Positions 9,976-18,041 of a stretch of 64,000 nucleotides of DNA are shown in pieces; position 1 is the stretch's first letter, and each line of letters starts with the position of its first letter. Origin of the DNA: Salinibaculum rarum (GTDB taxonomy: Archaea; Halobacteriota; Halobacteria; Halobacteriales; Haloarculaceae); the NCBI RefSeq assembly GCF_030505615.1, contig NZ_CP129992.1, positions 992,001 to 1,056,000 on the forward strand, in the 5' to 3' direction. The notes under the pieces were generated by a model that was not told where the DNA came from, made no database searches, and was given only the letters and a program-made list of their open reading frames with translations. The translations under genes and the position numbers were made by a program.

Positions 9976-10404
9976 TCACCGGACGACCGTCACCGGCACT
10001 GGCGACCGTCGCGTGACTGACTCTGCAACGCTGCCCAGCAGTACACGACTCGCACCGGTACGGCCGTGACTGCCGATGATGACGTGGTCGACCCCGTTCT
10101 CCTCGACGTAGTCGACGACCGAACGCGAGACATCCCCGACGACGTAATCTGTCTCGATGGTTACTCCTTTGGCAGCGGCATCTTCTCGAACGCCTTCCAG
10201 CAACTGCTCTGCGTGCTGTTCTCGACTCTCCAGGATGCCCTCTTCGGGCATCGCACCCTCGATACTGGCGCCTGCAAACGCATCGCGCGGGTCGACGACG
10301 TTGAGGGCCGTAATCGCCGCCTCCGGATACTGTTCGGTTGCGAACCGGATGGCCTCGTCAGACGGTTCTGACTCGTCTACCGGTACCAGGACATGGTCCG
10401 TCAT
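9976..10404 (-). CDS. Universal stress protein (UspA family)
   Basis: A 142-residue single-domain Usp protein that probably binds ATP: the C-terminal GSHGRTGASRVLLGSVAESV matches G2xG9xG(S/T). The N-terminal DHVLVPVDESEPSDEAIRFA starts the fold. I set the start at MTDHVLV (10404), with a possible TATA-like sequence near 10430-10440. It converges on the nucleotidyltransferase with 10 bases between the stop codons. Confidence 0.9.
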   Translation of the reverse strand: MTDHVLVPVDESEPSDEAIRFATEQYPEAAITALNVVDPRDAFAGASIEGAMPEEGILESREQHAEQLLEGVREDAAAKGVTIETDYVVGDVSRSVVDYVEENGVDHVIIGSHGRTGASRVLLGSVAESVTRRSPVPVTVVR

Positions 10405-10557
10405 GTGTGAACGTAAGGCACTGCCCACTATGAATCCTGTTTGCAAAACCACATTTTGAGAACGCAAGAGTGCGGCGGGAAATCACGTCTGGTCGGTCAC
10501 CGCGACAGTTCGATGGCAGTCTCTACCCTGCGGCCGCCGTTCTCCCTCGGCGGTCGG

Positions 10558-11463
10558 TTACTGTCGCTCGATTTCGTGGCGACCGAACCCGTAGCGGAGC
10601 CGGTTTGCCAGGCGTCGCGAGAACCGACCCTCGCCGTCGCCGGTCGCCCGCGAGTTGAACCGCTCGGTGAGTGCCTGGTAGATGAGCGGGAGTGGCACTT
10701 CCTGTTCCAGTGACTCCTGGACGGTCCAGGTCCCGGTCGAACCGCCGGAGACGTGGTCGGCCACGTCGCCGAGGTCGTTGCCCTCCTCGCGGAACGCTTC
10801 CTCACAGAGTTCCAGCAGCCAAGAGCGGATGACCGCGCCGTTGTTCCAGGTGCGTGCGACTGCCTCCATATCGAGGTCGTACCGCCCCTCGTGAAGCAGT
10901 TCGAAGCCTTCGCCGTAGGCCTGCATCAGGGCGTACTCGACGCCGTTGTGGACCATCTTCACGTAGTGGCCGCTCCCGGCGGGACCCATCCGGTCGTGGC
11001 CATCCGGGCCGGTGGCGACGGCGTCGAAGACCGGTGTCAGTTCGTCGTAGGCCCACTCGGGGCCGCCGACCATCAGCGAGAAGCCGAGTTCTGCACCGGC
11101 AGGGCCGCCGGAGGTGCCACAGTCGAGATACGCGGCCTCGGTTTCGTCTGCACGGCGGGTCGAATCGTGGAAGTTGGAGTTGCCACCGTCGACGATGACG
11201 TCGTCGGCGTCGACGTGTGGCTCGAGTTCGTCCAGCGCGGCGTCGACGGCGTCGCCGGCGGGGACCATCAGCCAGATGCGTTTCTCCTCGCCCAGTTGGT
11301 CTGCGACGTCGGCTATCGAGTCGGCGGGGGTCGCACCGGCGTCGGCCATCTCTGCGACGGCGTCGTCGTCGATGTCGAACGCGACCACGTCGTGGCCGTC
11401 GTCTATGACCCGCTGTGCGACAATCTGTCCCATCCGTCCGAGTCCGACGAGTCCGAGTTCCAT
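10558..11463 (-). CDS. gnd: 6-phosphogluconate dehydrogenase (decarboxylating), short NAD-type
   Basis: Oxidative decarboxylation of 6-phosphogluconate to ribulose 5-phosphate. The 301-residue form is the short type without the long C-terminal domain of the E. coli enzyme. The Rossmann loop GLVGLGRMG (4-12), the substrate motif GTSGGPAGAELGFSLMVGG and the catalytic KMVHNGVEYALMQAYGEG are complete. The C-terminal SRATGDGEGRFSRRLAN-type end follows NSR. In haloarchaea lacking the ribulose-monophosphate route such enzymes provide pentoses; this follows from family knowledge. Confidence 0.92.
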   Translation of the reverse strand: MELGLVGLGRMGQIVAQRVIDDGHDVVAFDIDDDAVAEMADAGATPADSIADVADQLGEEKRIWLMVPAGDAVDAALDELEPHVDADDVIVDGGNSNFHDSTRRADETEAAYLDCGTSGGPAGAELGFSLMVGGPEWAYDELTPVFDAVATGPDGHDRMGPAGSGHYVKMVHNGVEYALMQAYGEGFELLHEGRYDLDMEAVARTWNNGAVIRSWLLELCEEAFREEGNDLGDVADHVSGGSTGTWTVQESLEQEVPLPLIYQALTERFNSRATGDGEGRFSRRLANRLRYGFGRHEIERQ

Positions 11464-11483
11464 ACCTGCGGGTCATCGGGTAG

Positions 11484-11690
11484 GCAGGTAGGGATTGTGA
11501 TTTCACGCGTACAGACTGGCCTGTGTCGGTCCTGGCCAGAACGACGTCCTGCAGTGCGATTGCATCGTGTTCGTCGAAGACGGCCGTGGCCTCGTCGAGC
11601 AGTCGGGTCCCAATTCTCTCCCCAGTCGTCCGGCGAGACGTAGATGCTGACTTGCTCGACCCGAAGCGGTCGTGTTGTGGCCGGAGTAGG
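11484..11690 (-). pseudogene. Remnant of a GNAT-family N-acetyltransferase
   Basis: In two minus-strand frames the region encodes RVEQVSIYVSPDDWG (11619-11663) and, one frame over, ERIGTRLLDEATAVFDEHDA (just below 11620). Joined by a single frameshift near 11617-11620 they give the acetyl-CoA binding motif A of GNAT enzymes (V-S-I-Y-V-x-P-x-x-W-G-x-x-I-G-T-x-L-L). No start codon, N-terminal half or complete C-terminus is recognisable. It lies between gnd and valS and fills most of an otherwise gene-free stretch. Confidence 0.55.
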
Positions 11691-11750
11691 GGCGACCAAT
11701 CGGGCGCTGGTGTGACTGTCAGAAAGCGAGACTAGGCTGGTAAGCGAAAA

Positions 11751-11757
11751 TTTATAC
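11751..11757 (+). promoter_or_regulatory. TATA box of the valS transcript
   Basis: TTTATAC preceded by an A-rich stretch. Its centre lies 27 nt before ATG 11781 of the mini-ORF, so transcription should start at or beside that ATG and continue through valS. Confidence 0.65.
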
Positions 11758-11780
11758 AGCCGACACTCTACCCCTCGCGT

Positions 11781-11822
11781 ATGGACGTGGTCACGTCGGT
11801 AGTACGCTGGCTACCAGCGTGA
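11781..11822 (+). CDS. Putative valine-rich leader peptide of valS
   Basis: A 13-codon ORF encoding MDVVTSVVRWLPA, with two VV pairs. It begins where the valS transcript is expected to start, ends 57 bases before valS and is followed at once by a hairpin. Four of thirteen codons call for the amino acid that the downstream enzyme charges. This is the layout of an attenuation leader, but no archaeal precedent is known to me, so the role is inferred. Confidence 0.45.
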   Translation: MDVVTSVVRWLPA

Positions 11823-11825
11823 GAC

Positions 11826-11859
11826 CGGTCGCCGTCGTTTTCCCACGGATTACCGACCG
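11826..11859 (+). promoter_or_regulatory. Hairpin between leader peptide and valS
   Basis: CGGTCG (11826-11831) pairs with CGACCG (11854-11859). Inside, CCGT (11832-11835) pairs with ACGG (11845-11848). The stem begins four bases after the leader stop codon and ends 20 bases before the valS ATG, so ribosome position on the leader could influence it. Confidence 0.45.
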
Positions 11860-11879
11860 ACCACAGTCGAGAGTGAACC

Positions 11880-14501
11880 ATGAGTGAGATACCAGACTCG
11901 TACGACCCGGACAGGGCAGAACAGAAGTGGCGCGAGGCGTGGCAGGAGATGGACGTCTACAGCTACAACGGAACGAAACCCGACTACGTCGTCGACACGC
12001 CGCCGCCGTACCCGACGGGCAACCTCCACATCGGGAACGCCCTGGGCTGGTGTTACATGGACTTTGCCGCCCGCTATCACCGCCTCCAGGGCGAGGACGT
12101 GCTCTTCCCGCAGGGGTGGGACTGTCACGGCCTCCCCACCGAAGTCAAAGTCGAAGAGAACAACGACATCCACCGCACGGACGTGCCCCGCGAGGAGTTC
12201 CGGGAGATGTGCATCGACCACACCGAAGACCAGATCGATGCGATGCGCGAGACGATGCACACGCTCGGTTTCTCCCAGGACTGGGACCACGAGTTCAAGA
12301 CGATGGACGACTCCTACTGGAGTCAGACCCAGCGCTCGTTCGTCCAGATGGCAGACAACGACTACGTCTATCAGGACGAACACCCCGTCAACTGGTGTCC
12401 CCGGTGTGAGACTGCTATCGCCGACGCGGAAGTCGAGACCGAGGAAGGCGTCGAGGGGACGCTCTACTACATTACCTTCGACGGTATCGACAACGACGAC
12501 ATCGAGATTGCGACGACGCGCCCGGAACTGCTCTCTGCGTGTGTCTCGATGGCCGTCGACCCCGACGACGAGCGCTACGAAGACCGCATCGGCGACACCT
12601 TCGAGGTGCCCCTGTTCGGTCAGGAAGTCGAACTCATCTCGGACGAAGAGGTCGACGGCGACTTCGGGACCGGCGCGGTGATGATCTGTACGTTCGGGGA
12701 CAAACAGGACGTCGACTGGTGGATGAGCTACGACCTCGACCTGCGCCAGGTCTTCACCGAGGACGGCCACCTGACCGAGGAGGCCGGCGACTATGCTGGG
12801 CTCTCCATCGACGAGGCAAAGGAGGAAATCGTCGAGGACCTACATTCGGAGGGCTATTTGAACAAGTCCGAACCGACCACCCAGAACGTCGGGCAGTGCT
12901 GGCGGTGTGACACGCCCATCGAGATTCTCTCGAAAGAGCAGTGGTTCATCGAGGTTCGCCAGGACGAGATTCTGGAGTCCGCCCAGGAGGTCGACTGGAT
13001 TCCCGAGCACATGTACGACCGCCTCGAAGAGTGGACCGAGGGGATGGAGTGGGACTGGGTGGTCTCCCGCCAGCGCGTCTTCGCGACGCCGATTCCCGCG
13101 TGGTTCTGCAACGACTGTGGCCACACTCACGTCGCCCACGAGGACGCCCTGCCGGTCAAACCGACCGAGGAAGACCCCGGTATCGACTGTCCCGACTGTG
13201 GCAGCGACGACTGGACCGGCGAGACGGACGTGATGGACACGTGGATGGATTCTTCGATTACACCGCTGTACGTCCGCGGCTGGCCCGACGAGAGTTTCGA
13301 GCCGACGGCGCTGCGACCGCAGGGCCACGACATCATTCGGACGTGGGCGTTCTACACTATCCTCCGGACCGCCGCGCTCGAAGACGAGATTCCGTGGGAG
13401 GAGATTCTCGTCAACGGGATGGTCTTCGGCGACGACGGCAACAAGATGTCAAAGTCCCGTGGGAACTTCGTCCAGCCCGAGGAAGTCGTCGAGGAACACT
13501 CCGCCGACGCCTTCCGGCAGGCGATGGCGCTTGGCGGCCAGCCCGGGAGCGACATCCAGTTCCAGTGGAAGGAGGTCACCTCCGCCTCGCGCTTCCAGAC
13601 GAAGGTGTGGAACATCACCCGCTTTGCGGGCCAGCACTTGGAGGCGGACCGCGACCCGCCGTCGGACCCGGCTTATCGGGACGCCGACCGCTGGATTCTC
13701 TCGCGGTGTTCGACGGTCGCAGACAACGTGGCCGAGCATATGGACGCGTACCGCTTCGATGCGGCGCTGCGCGAACTCCGGGAGTTCGTCTGGCACGACC
13801 TCGCCGACGACTACCTGGAACTCATCAAGGGACGGCTCTACGAGGGCCGCCCCGGCGAGCGCGATGCCGCCAGAGAGGCGCTCTTTACGGCGCTGTCGGC
13901 TTCCCTGCGGATGCTTGCGCCGTTTGCACCGTTCCTGGCTGAGGAGGCCTGGGACGCACTGCCGAGCACCGAGGGGTCGATTCACGTCGCCGAGTGGCCC
14001 GACATCGACATGGCCAACGAGGAGAGCGAACTCGTCGGGCAACTCATCGCCGACACCGCCTCGACGGTGCGTGGCTGGAAGTCCGACGAGGGGATGGCAC
14101 TGAACGCCGACCTCTCGAAAGTCGAAGTGTACCCCGACGAGATGCCCGAGGCCGCCGTCGACACCTACGACCTCTCGGAGGCAGTCAACGCTCCCGTTCA
14201 CGTCCGGGCAGGCCAGCCAAACGTCGAACTCGTCCCCGTCGACGTGGACCCTGACCACTCGGTCATCGGGCCGGAGTTCCGCGACCAGGCCGGCCAGGTC
14301 GTCGGCGCACTCGAATCGATGGAACCTGAGGAGATACAGCGCCAGAAGGACCTCGACGGCGAAATCGAGGTCGAACTCGGAGACGAAGTCGCCGTCGTGC
14401 CCGGCGACGCTGTCGACATCGAGTCAGAACACCGCGCGGAAGGCGGCGAGGAAGTCGTCGTCCTCGACGAGGCGTTCGGGACCGTCCTGCTCTATCCCTG
14501 A
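11880..14501 (+). CDS. valS: Valyl-tRNA synthetase
   Basis: Charges tRNA-Val with valine; class I synthetase with an editing domain. The 873-residue protein has the HIGH-type motif [12 protein letters not shown] (H50-I-G-N), [11 protein letters not shown], which is specific for ValRS as opposed to IleRS (GWDTHGLPVE), and KMSKS at 522-526. Two Zn-type clusters are visible: CPRC near 178 with CWRC, and CNDCGHTH with CPDCGS. The C-terminal region includes the anticodon-binding helical bundle (DRWILSR onward). The annotated ATG lies within a weak context; expression is probably controlled by the upstream leader. Confidence 0.96.
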   Translation: MSEIPDSYDPDRAEQKWREAWQEMDVYSYNGTKPDYVVDTPPPYPTGNLHIGNALGWCYMDFAARYHRLQGEDVLFPQGWDCHGLPTEVKVEENNDIHRTDVPREEFREMCIDHTEDQIDAMRETMHTLGFSQDWDHEFKTMDDSYWSQTQRSFVQMADNDYVYQDEHPVNWCPRCETAIADAEVETEEGVEGTLYYITFDGIDNDDIEIATTRPELLSACVSMAVDPDDERYEDRIGDTFEVPLFGQEVELISDEEVDGDFGTGAVMICTFGDKQDVDWWMSYDLDLRQVFTEDGHLTEEAGDYAGLSIDEAKEEIVEDLHSEGYLNKSEPTTQNVGQCWRCDTPIEILSKEQWFIEVRQDEILESAQEVDWIPEHMYDRLEEWTEGMEWDWVVSRQRVFATPIPAWFCNDCGHTHVAHEDALPVKPTEEDPGIDCPDCGSDDWTGETDVMDTWMDSSITPLYVRGWPDESFEPTALRPQGHDIIRTWAFYTILRTAALEDEIPWEEILVNGMVFGDDGNKMSKSRGNFVQPEEVVEEHSADAFRQAMALGGQPGSDIQFQWKEVTSASRFQTKVWNITRFAGQHLEADRDPPSDPAYRDADRWILSRCSTVADNVAEHMDAYRFDAALRELREFVWHDLADDYLELIKGRLYEGRPGERDAAREALFTALSASLRMLAPFAPFLAEEAWDALPSTEGSIHVAEWPDIDMANEESELVGQLIADTASTVRGWKSDEGMALNADLSKVEVYPDEMPEAAVDTYDLSEAVNAPVHVRAGQPNVELVPVDVDPDHSVIGPEFRDQAGQVVGALESMEPEEIQRQKDLDGEIEVELGDEVAVVPGDAVDIESEHRAEGGEEVVVLDEAFGTVLLYP

Positions 14502-14602
14502 CTGCGCGGCCCCCTTGACTACCGTTTCGTGGCGAGAGATTAGACAGCACCGGCTATACGTCGAGACCCGTCTTGAGTAGCAAAAGCGGAAAGAGTGTAG
14601 GT

Positions 14603-14640
14603 GGGTGGGGGTGGGGGTGGGGTGGCACCCAAATGGGTGC
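14603..14640 (+). other. G-quadruplex motif followed by a hairpin in the valS-rimI spacer
   Basis: Four G-runs (3, 5, 5 and 4 G) separated by single T bases occupy 14603-14622. A 6-bp hairpin, GCACCC with loop AAAT and GGGTGC (14625-14640), follows directly. It lies about 100 bases after valS on the mRNA strand. The rest of the 304-base spacer (14502-14805) holds an AT-rich stretch around 14660-14690 with TATTATTAAG, possibly the rimI promoter, and a 12-base palindrome TGCCCGCGGGCA at 14782-14793. No gene is seen in the spacer. Confidence 0.7.
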
Positions 14641-14805
14641 ATTCACGGGTTCGAACCATATTATTAAGAAATTTGTGGTTATCCCGTTCGGCAATCATCT
14701 CTCATCTCGTGGGATTTGCAGACGGGTGGTCACTCCGGCGTTGGGTCAGACCAGTCAGGGACACCGGGCAGTAGCCATTTGTGCCCGCGGGCAGTAGGTG
14801 AACGC

Positions 14806-15270
14806 GTGACAACCGTCGCCTCGCCCGGTGGGGGAGTGCAGGTTCGGCAGGCCGAGCGTGCCGACCTGCTTGCGGTCCACCGCATCGAGCAGGCCTCGTT
14901 TCCACAGCCGTGGCCGTTCGACGCCTTCGAGCGGTATCTCGACGAACCGGGATTTCTCGTCGCCGACGACGGGACTGTCCTCGGGTACGTCGTCGCGGAC
15001 TCGGTGCCCAATCACGGCCGCCCGCTCGGCCATATCAAAGACATCGCGGTCCGGGAGCCCGTCCGTGGGGAGGGTATCGGCTCGACGCTGCTCGAACGGG
15101 CACTCGGCGTGCTCGCTGCCCGCGGTGTCTCGTCGGTCAAACTGGAAGTCCGGGAGTCGAATACGGTAGCACAACGGCTCTACCGGGAGTACGGGTTCGT
15201 TCACCGGCGGACGGTCCCGCGCTACTACAGCGACGGCGAGGACGCGCTCGTGCTCGTGTGCGACCAGTAG
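14806..15270 (+). CDS. rimI: Ribosomal-protein/protein N-terminal acetyltransferase (RimI-like GNAT)
   Basis: GNAT enzyme of 154 residues that would acetylate protein N-termini. The acetyl-CoA motif A reads IAVREPVRGEGIGSTLLERAL; the N-terminal RIEQASFPQPWP and C-terminal SNTVAQRLYREYGFV are typical of the RimI/Ard1 group. I chose the GTG at 14806 because GGTGA lies 3 bases upstream of a short spacer and homologues begin near MTT; the longer in-frame extension to 14716 has non-acidic, unlikely composition. Confidence 0.82.
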   Translation: MTTVASPGGGVQVRQAERADLLAVHRIEQASFPQPWPFDAFERYLDEPGFLVADDGTVLGYVVADSVPNHGRPLGHIKDIAVREPVRGEGIGSTLLERALGVLAARGVSSVKLEVRESNTVAQRLYREYGFVHRRTVPRYYSDGEDALVLVCDQ

Positions 15271-15301
15271 CCATTTCTCCGCGCGCGCCCACCCGTCGGG
15301 T

Positions 15302-15739
15302 ATGGGCTACGTCTGTCCCGTCTGTGAGGACCCGCAGGCCGACACGATACACCTGGCCAACCATCTCGCCTTCACCGCACTCGTCCGGGGCGGCGACCAC
15401 GAGGAGTGGCTGGACGAGCACGTCCCCGACTGGGAGTCGATGGACGAGGAGACGCTCGGCGAGCACCTGACAGTTGACGCCGACGAGACCGACTACCCGC
15501 AGGTTTTCGAGGACACCACCGACCAGCCACACGACCACGAACACGACCACGGACACGCCGGCGGACACGACAGCGGGCACGCGACTCAGGGACTCTCGGA
15601 TGCGATGCTGGCCGACGCCAGAGAGGAACTGGCCGACGAGGACCTCGACAACCCCGAAGACGTGCTGGCCGAGGCGCGGGAACTGACCCGCAAGCGCCAC
15701 GAACAGCGCGCCGACGAGGACGACTCCGAAAGCGAATAG
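15302..15739 (+). CDS. Haloarchaeal protein with N-terminal CxxC zinc motif (DUF5810-like)
   Basis: A 145-residue protein of unknown role. It begins MGYVCPVCEDPQ with a CPVC knuckle followed by HLANHL, a possible C2H2-like metal site. A His/Asp-rich stretch follows (DHEHDHGHAGGHDSGH, about 82-97) that could bind metals, then a helical charged tail (LADAREELADEDL). It is the first of a compact run with the next three genes, whose partners occur together in other Halobacteria as far as I recall (DUF5810/DUF5809). No catalytic residues are evident. Confidence 0.7.
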   Translation: MGYVCPVCEDPQADTIHLANHLAFTALVRGGDHEEWLDEHVPDWESMDEETLGEHLTVDADETDYPQVFEDTTDQPHDHEHDHGHAGGHDSGHATQGLSDAMLADAREELADEDLDNPEDVLAEARELTRKRHEQRADEDDSESE

Positions 15740-15763
15740 AGGCCGCCAGCCCAACCGATACGT

Positions 15764-16177
15764 ATGGAAACCGAGGGGCTGTTTGCACCCGAGACGGCCA
15801 GCGCGGCTCGCGAGCGCTACGACGCACTCGGCCCGTCCGCACAGACCGTCGTCAAGGAAGTGACGCGCGCGATGGAGTTCGACGCTGCCGAATACGACGA
15901 CCGCGTCTCCAGTGCGGTCGTCGAGACGGCGCGTGACGCGCTCTTTGCGTCCATGCTCGAAGTCCGTGTCGGCACCCGCGAGGAGTTCGACGAGTGGCGC
16001 GACTCGACCGACTGTGCGCTCACGGTCGAAGGCAGCGACAACGTCGACAACGTCGTCTGGCACGTCGCGCCCTTCGCTGACGAAGTGGTCGCCGCGACTT
16101 ACAACGAGAAGCGCCGGGCAGCGGTCGACACCCTCCGGCGACAGGCCTTTGGCCGCATCTACCGGGAGGTCGTCTGA
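15764..16177 (+). CDS. Haloarchaeal conserved protein (DUF5809-like)
   Basis: A soluble, mostly helical 137-residue protein beginning METEGLFAPETA. No metal-binding or catalytic motif can be seen; NVVWHVAPFADEVVAATYNEKRRAA near the C-terminus is its most conserved-looking part. Its stop overlaps the next start by one base (TGATG), so it is translated together with the membrane-anchored protein that follows. Family name given from memory; function unknown. Confidence 0.7.
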   Translation: METEGLFAPETASAARERYDALGPSAQTVVKEVTRAMEFDAAEYDDRVSSAVVETARDALFASMLEVRVGTREEFDEWRDSTDCALTVEGSDNVDNVVWHVAPFADEVVAATYNEKRRAAVDTLRRQAFGRIYREVV

Positions 16178-16611
16178 TGCGTACCCGCACGCGCAACGCC
16201 ATCCTGGTCATCCTCGCTGTCCTCGTCGCCTTGCTCGCGCTCGGTGCGCTCCCGGGCCTGCTCAAGAGTGGCGACCCCTACTACCTGACCGTCGAGCCAC
16301 AGGGTGCCTGGAACGGGACCGACGAGCGACTCGACGGAACGAACCAGACGGCGGTGAACGTAAGCGACCTCTCCGAGCAGCGCTACCCCTTCACGACGAC
16401 GGCACTCGACAACGCCGCGTCGAACGCCTCGGGGCAGTCCGACCCCTACTGGAAGGGCCCAATCGGATTCAAGGAGTCGTTTACACACTCCGTGTTCGAC
16501 GAGCGTGAAGCACTCTCCCGCCAGAACGCCTCGGCCGTGACCGACGAGGGGGTCTACGTCCACGACGGCCGGACCGTCTATCTACTCACCATCACACAGG
16601 ACGACCAATGA
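16177..16611 (+). CDS. Small exported or membrane-anchored protein
   Basis: A 144-residue protein with one hydrophobic segment at about 8-31 (AILVILAVLVALLALGALPGL) and an outside domain of about 110 residues with several N-x-S/T sequons. No lipobox is present, so it is probably an uncleaved anchor. It overlaps the genes on both sides (one base with the previous stop, four bases with the NUDIX start). Function unknown. Confidence 0.65.
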   Translation: MRTRTRNAILVILAVLVALLALGALPGLLKSGDPYYLTVEPQGAWNGTDERLDGTNQTAVNVSDLSEQRYPFTTTALDNAASNASGQSDPYWKGPIGFKESFTHSVFDEREALSRQNASAVTDEGVYVHDGRTVYLLTITQDDQ

Positions 16612-17198
16612 CCGACGAGAACTCACCCGACGCGACGACCGACACAGCAGCCGAAAACGAGACGTTCGCCGACCACGACTGGCCGGTCCTCGACAGCGCC
16701 GTCGAGTACGAGACCGGCTGGTACGACGGCGGATACGACGAGGTCGAACAGCCAGATGGCACCACGAAAAAGTACTACTGGGCGGACCTGGCCCCGGCCG
16801 TGGTCATCGTCGCCCGACACGGCGACGAACTCGTGATGGTCGAGCAGTATCGCCCGGCCATCCGCGAGCGCCACCTCGAACTCCCCGCGGGCATCGTCGA
16901 GGACGGCGAGTCCTTTACCGAGGCGGGCGCGCGGGAACTCCGCGAGGAGACTGGGTTCGACCCCGCCGCTATCTCCCTGCTGGAGGATTTCTGGGTCGCC
17001 ACCGGCGCGATGCGCCACCGGCGAGGCATCGTCTTCGCGGAGGGACTGGAACCGGTCGATGTCGACCGTGACAGCAACGAATTTCTGGAGGTCCAGACTG
17101 TCCCGGTCGAGGAGGCACTGGCGGTCGCACGCCGCCAGCCGGCAAACGACGCCACCATCGAAGGGGTCCTCCTCGCGCAGGTCGAGGGCCTGCTCTGA
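16608..17198 (+). CDS. NUDIX hydrolase, ADP-ribose pyrophosphatase type
   Basis: A 196-residue protein with a complete Nudix box, GIVEDGESFTEAGARELREETGF followed by DPAAI, preceded by VEQYRPAIRERHLELPAG. That context is typical of enzymes that split ADP-ribose or related nucleoside diphosphate sugars to AMP and a sugar phosphate. The first 30 residues are an acidic tail. Its ATG lies inside the stop of the previous gene (ATGA). Confidence 0.85.
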   Translation: MTDENSPDATTDTAAENETFADHDWPVLDSAVEYETGWYDGGYDEVEQPDGTTKKYYWADLAPAVVIVARHGDELVMVEQYRPAIRERHLELPAGIVEDGESFTEAGARELREETGFDPAAISLLEDFWVATGAMRHRRGIVFAEGLEPVDVDRDSNEFLEVQTVPVEEALAVARRQPANDATIEGVLLAQVEGLL

Positions 17199-17253
17199 GC
17201 AACGCTCGGACCCAAACGTCACCGATTTGTCTCTGTATCTCTCAGTGCTGGCC

Positions 17254-17610
17254 ATGGATGGCGAAATCGAGCCCGACCGGCTCGAAACCGAACTCGACAG
17301 TGACGACGACCCGCTGGTCGTGGACATCCGAAACCCGCCCGCGTTCCAGCAAGGCCACATCCCCGAGAGCGTGAACGTCCCACTGTCCCAGCTGACACAG
17401 CGCGTCGACGAGATTGCCGATGCTGACCACGTCGTCACCGTCTGCCCGCACGGCCAGGCCAGCGTCAAGGCCGCGCGCCTCATCGCGTCCTACGACGGGT
17501 TCGACGGCCGCGTCGACAGCCTCCACGGCGGATTGACGTCGTGGGACGGCCCACTCGACACCGAGACAGCCGACGCCCCTGCCGACGAAGGTCCAGAAGC
17601 CCCGTTTTAG
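17254..17610 (+). CDS. Rhodanese-like sulfurtransferase
   Basis: Single-domain rhodanese of 118 residues. PLVVDIRNPPAFQQGHIPESVNVPL is the usual first half and the active loop is VCPHGQAS, with the persulfide-forming Cys about residue 68. The six-residue loop fits a sulfurtransferase rather than a phosphatase of the Cdc25 type. I chose ATG 17254 (MDGEIEPDRL) as homologues start there. It ends the operon-like run that began at 15302. Confidence 0.85.
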   Translation: MDGEIEPDRLETELDSDDDPLVVDIRNPPAFQQGHIPESVNVPLSQLTQRVDEIADADHVVTVCPHGQASVKAARLIASYDGFDGRVDSLHGGLTSWDGPLDTETADAPADEGPEAPF

Positions 17611-18041
17611 ACCCGCTCGCTTCTCTTTCCAATCGTACTCCTGAGCGTAGGGAGTCGATACGCGGCCTCAAAGACATAAAATTAGTTGTAATTAACCGAG
17701 TTCCCGTATTCAATCCAACACACGCAGACAAAATCAAAAATAGCTGTCAATATGCTCTACTCATAAAGAAAACTCATAATACTAGCTCGAATACAAAATT
17801 ATAATGTGCTAAAACACAGAAATATACAATGTCGTCTAACCTTCGTTGGTATGGCTCGAACTCCACTCGAAAGTGCGCGTCTTCGTCCGACAACGGCGGA
17901 ATACAGAAACCGTCCCGAAAGCTCGGCTGTATCTGAGCGGCCCTTTCTCTCCCGCTAAATTACAAATACTTCCATCAAAATAACCTCACTTCGACCGGCG
18001 CCAATGGGAGCCAGAAGTGGAATCGTCCGGACGGACCGAAG
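17611..18041 (+). other. AT-rich gene-free spacer between convergent genes
   Basis: About 430 bases between the rhodanese gene and the SMC-like gene. The part from about 17670 to 17830 is far richer in A and T than its surroundings. No protein-coding frame with haloarchaeal composition is convincing. A 35-codon ORF from 17829 with an ATTATAAT element 29 nt upstream was considered and not called. The contrast suggests recent acquisition or relaxed selection. Confidence 0.6.

Noticed and set aside
14640-14656. GGTTCGAACC resembling a tRNA T-loop
   Set aside because: The flanking bases do not form a T-arm stem and no acceptor or anticodon arms can be folded around it.
17829-17936. 35-codon ORF with an ATTATAAT element 29 nt upstream
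   Set aside because: Basic, non-haloarchaeal composition and no recognisable motif; the AT-rich context makes a chance TATA likely.
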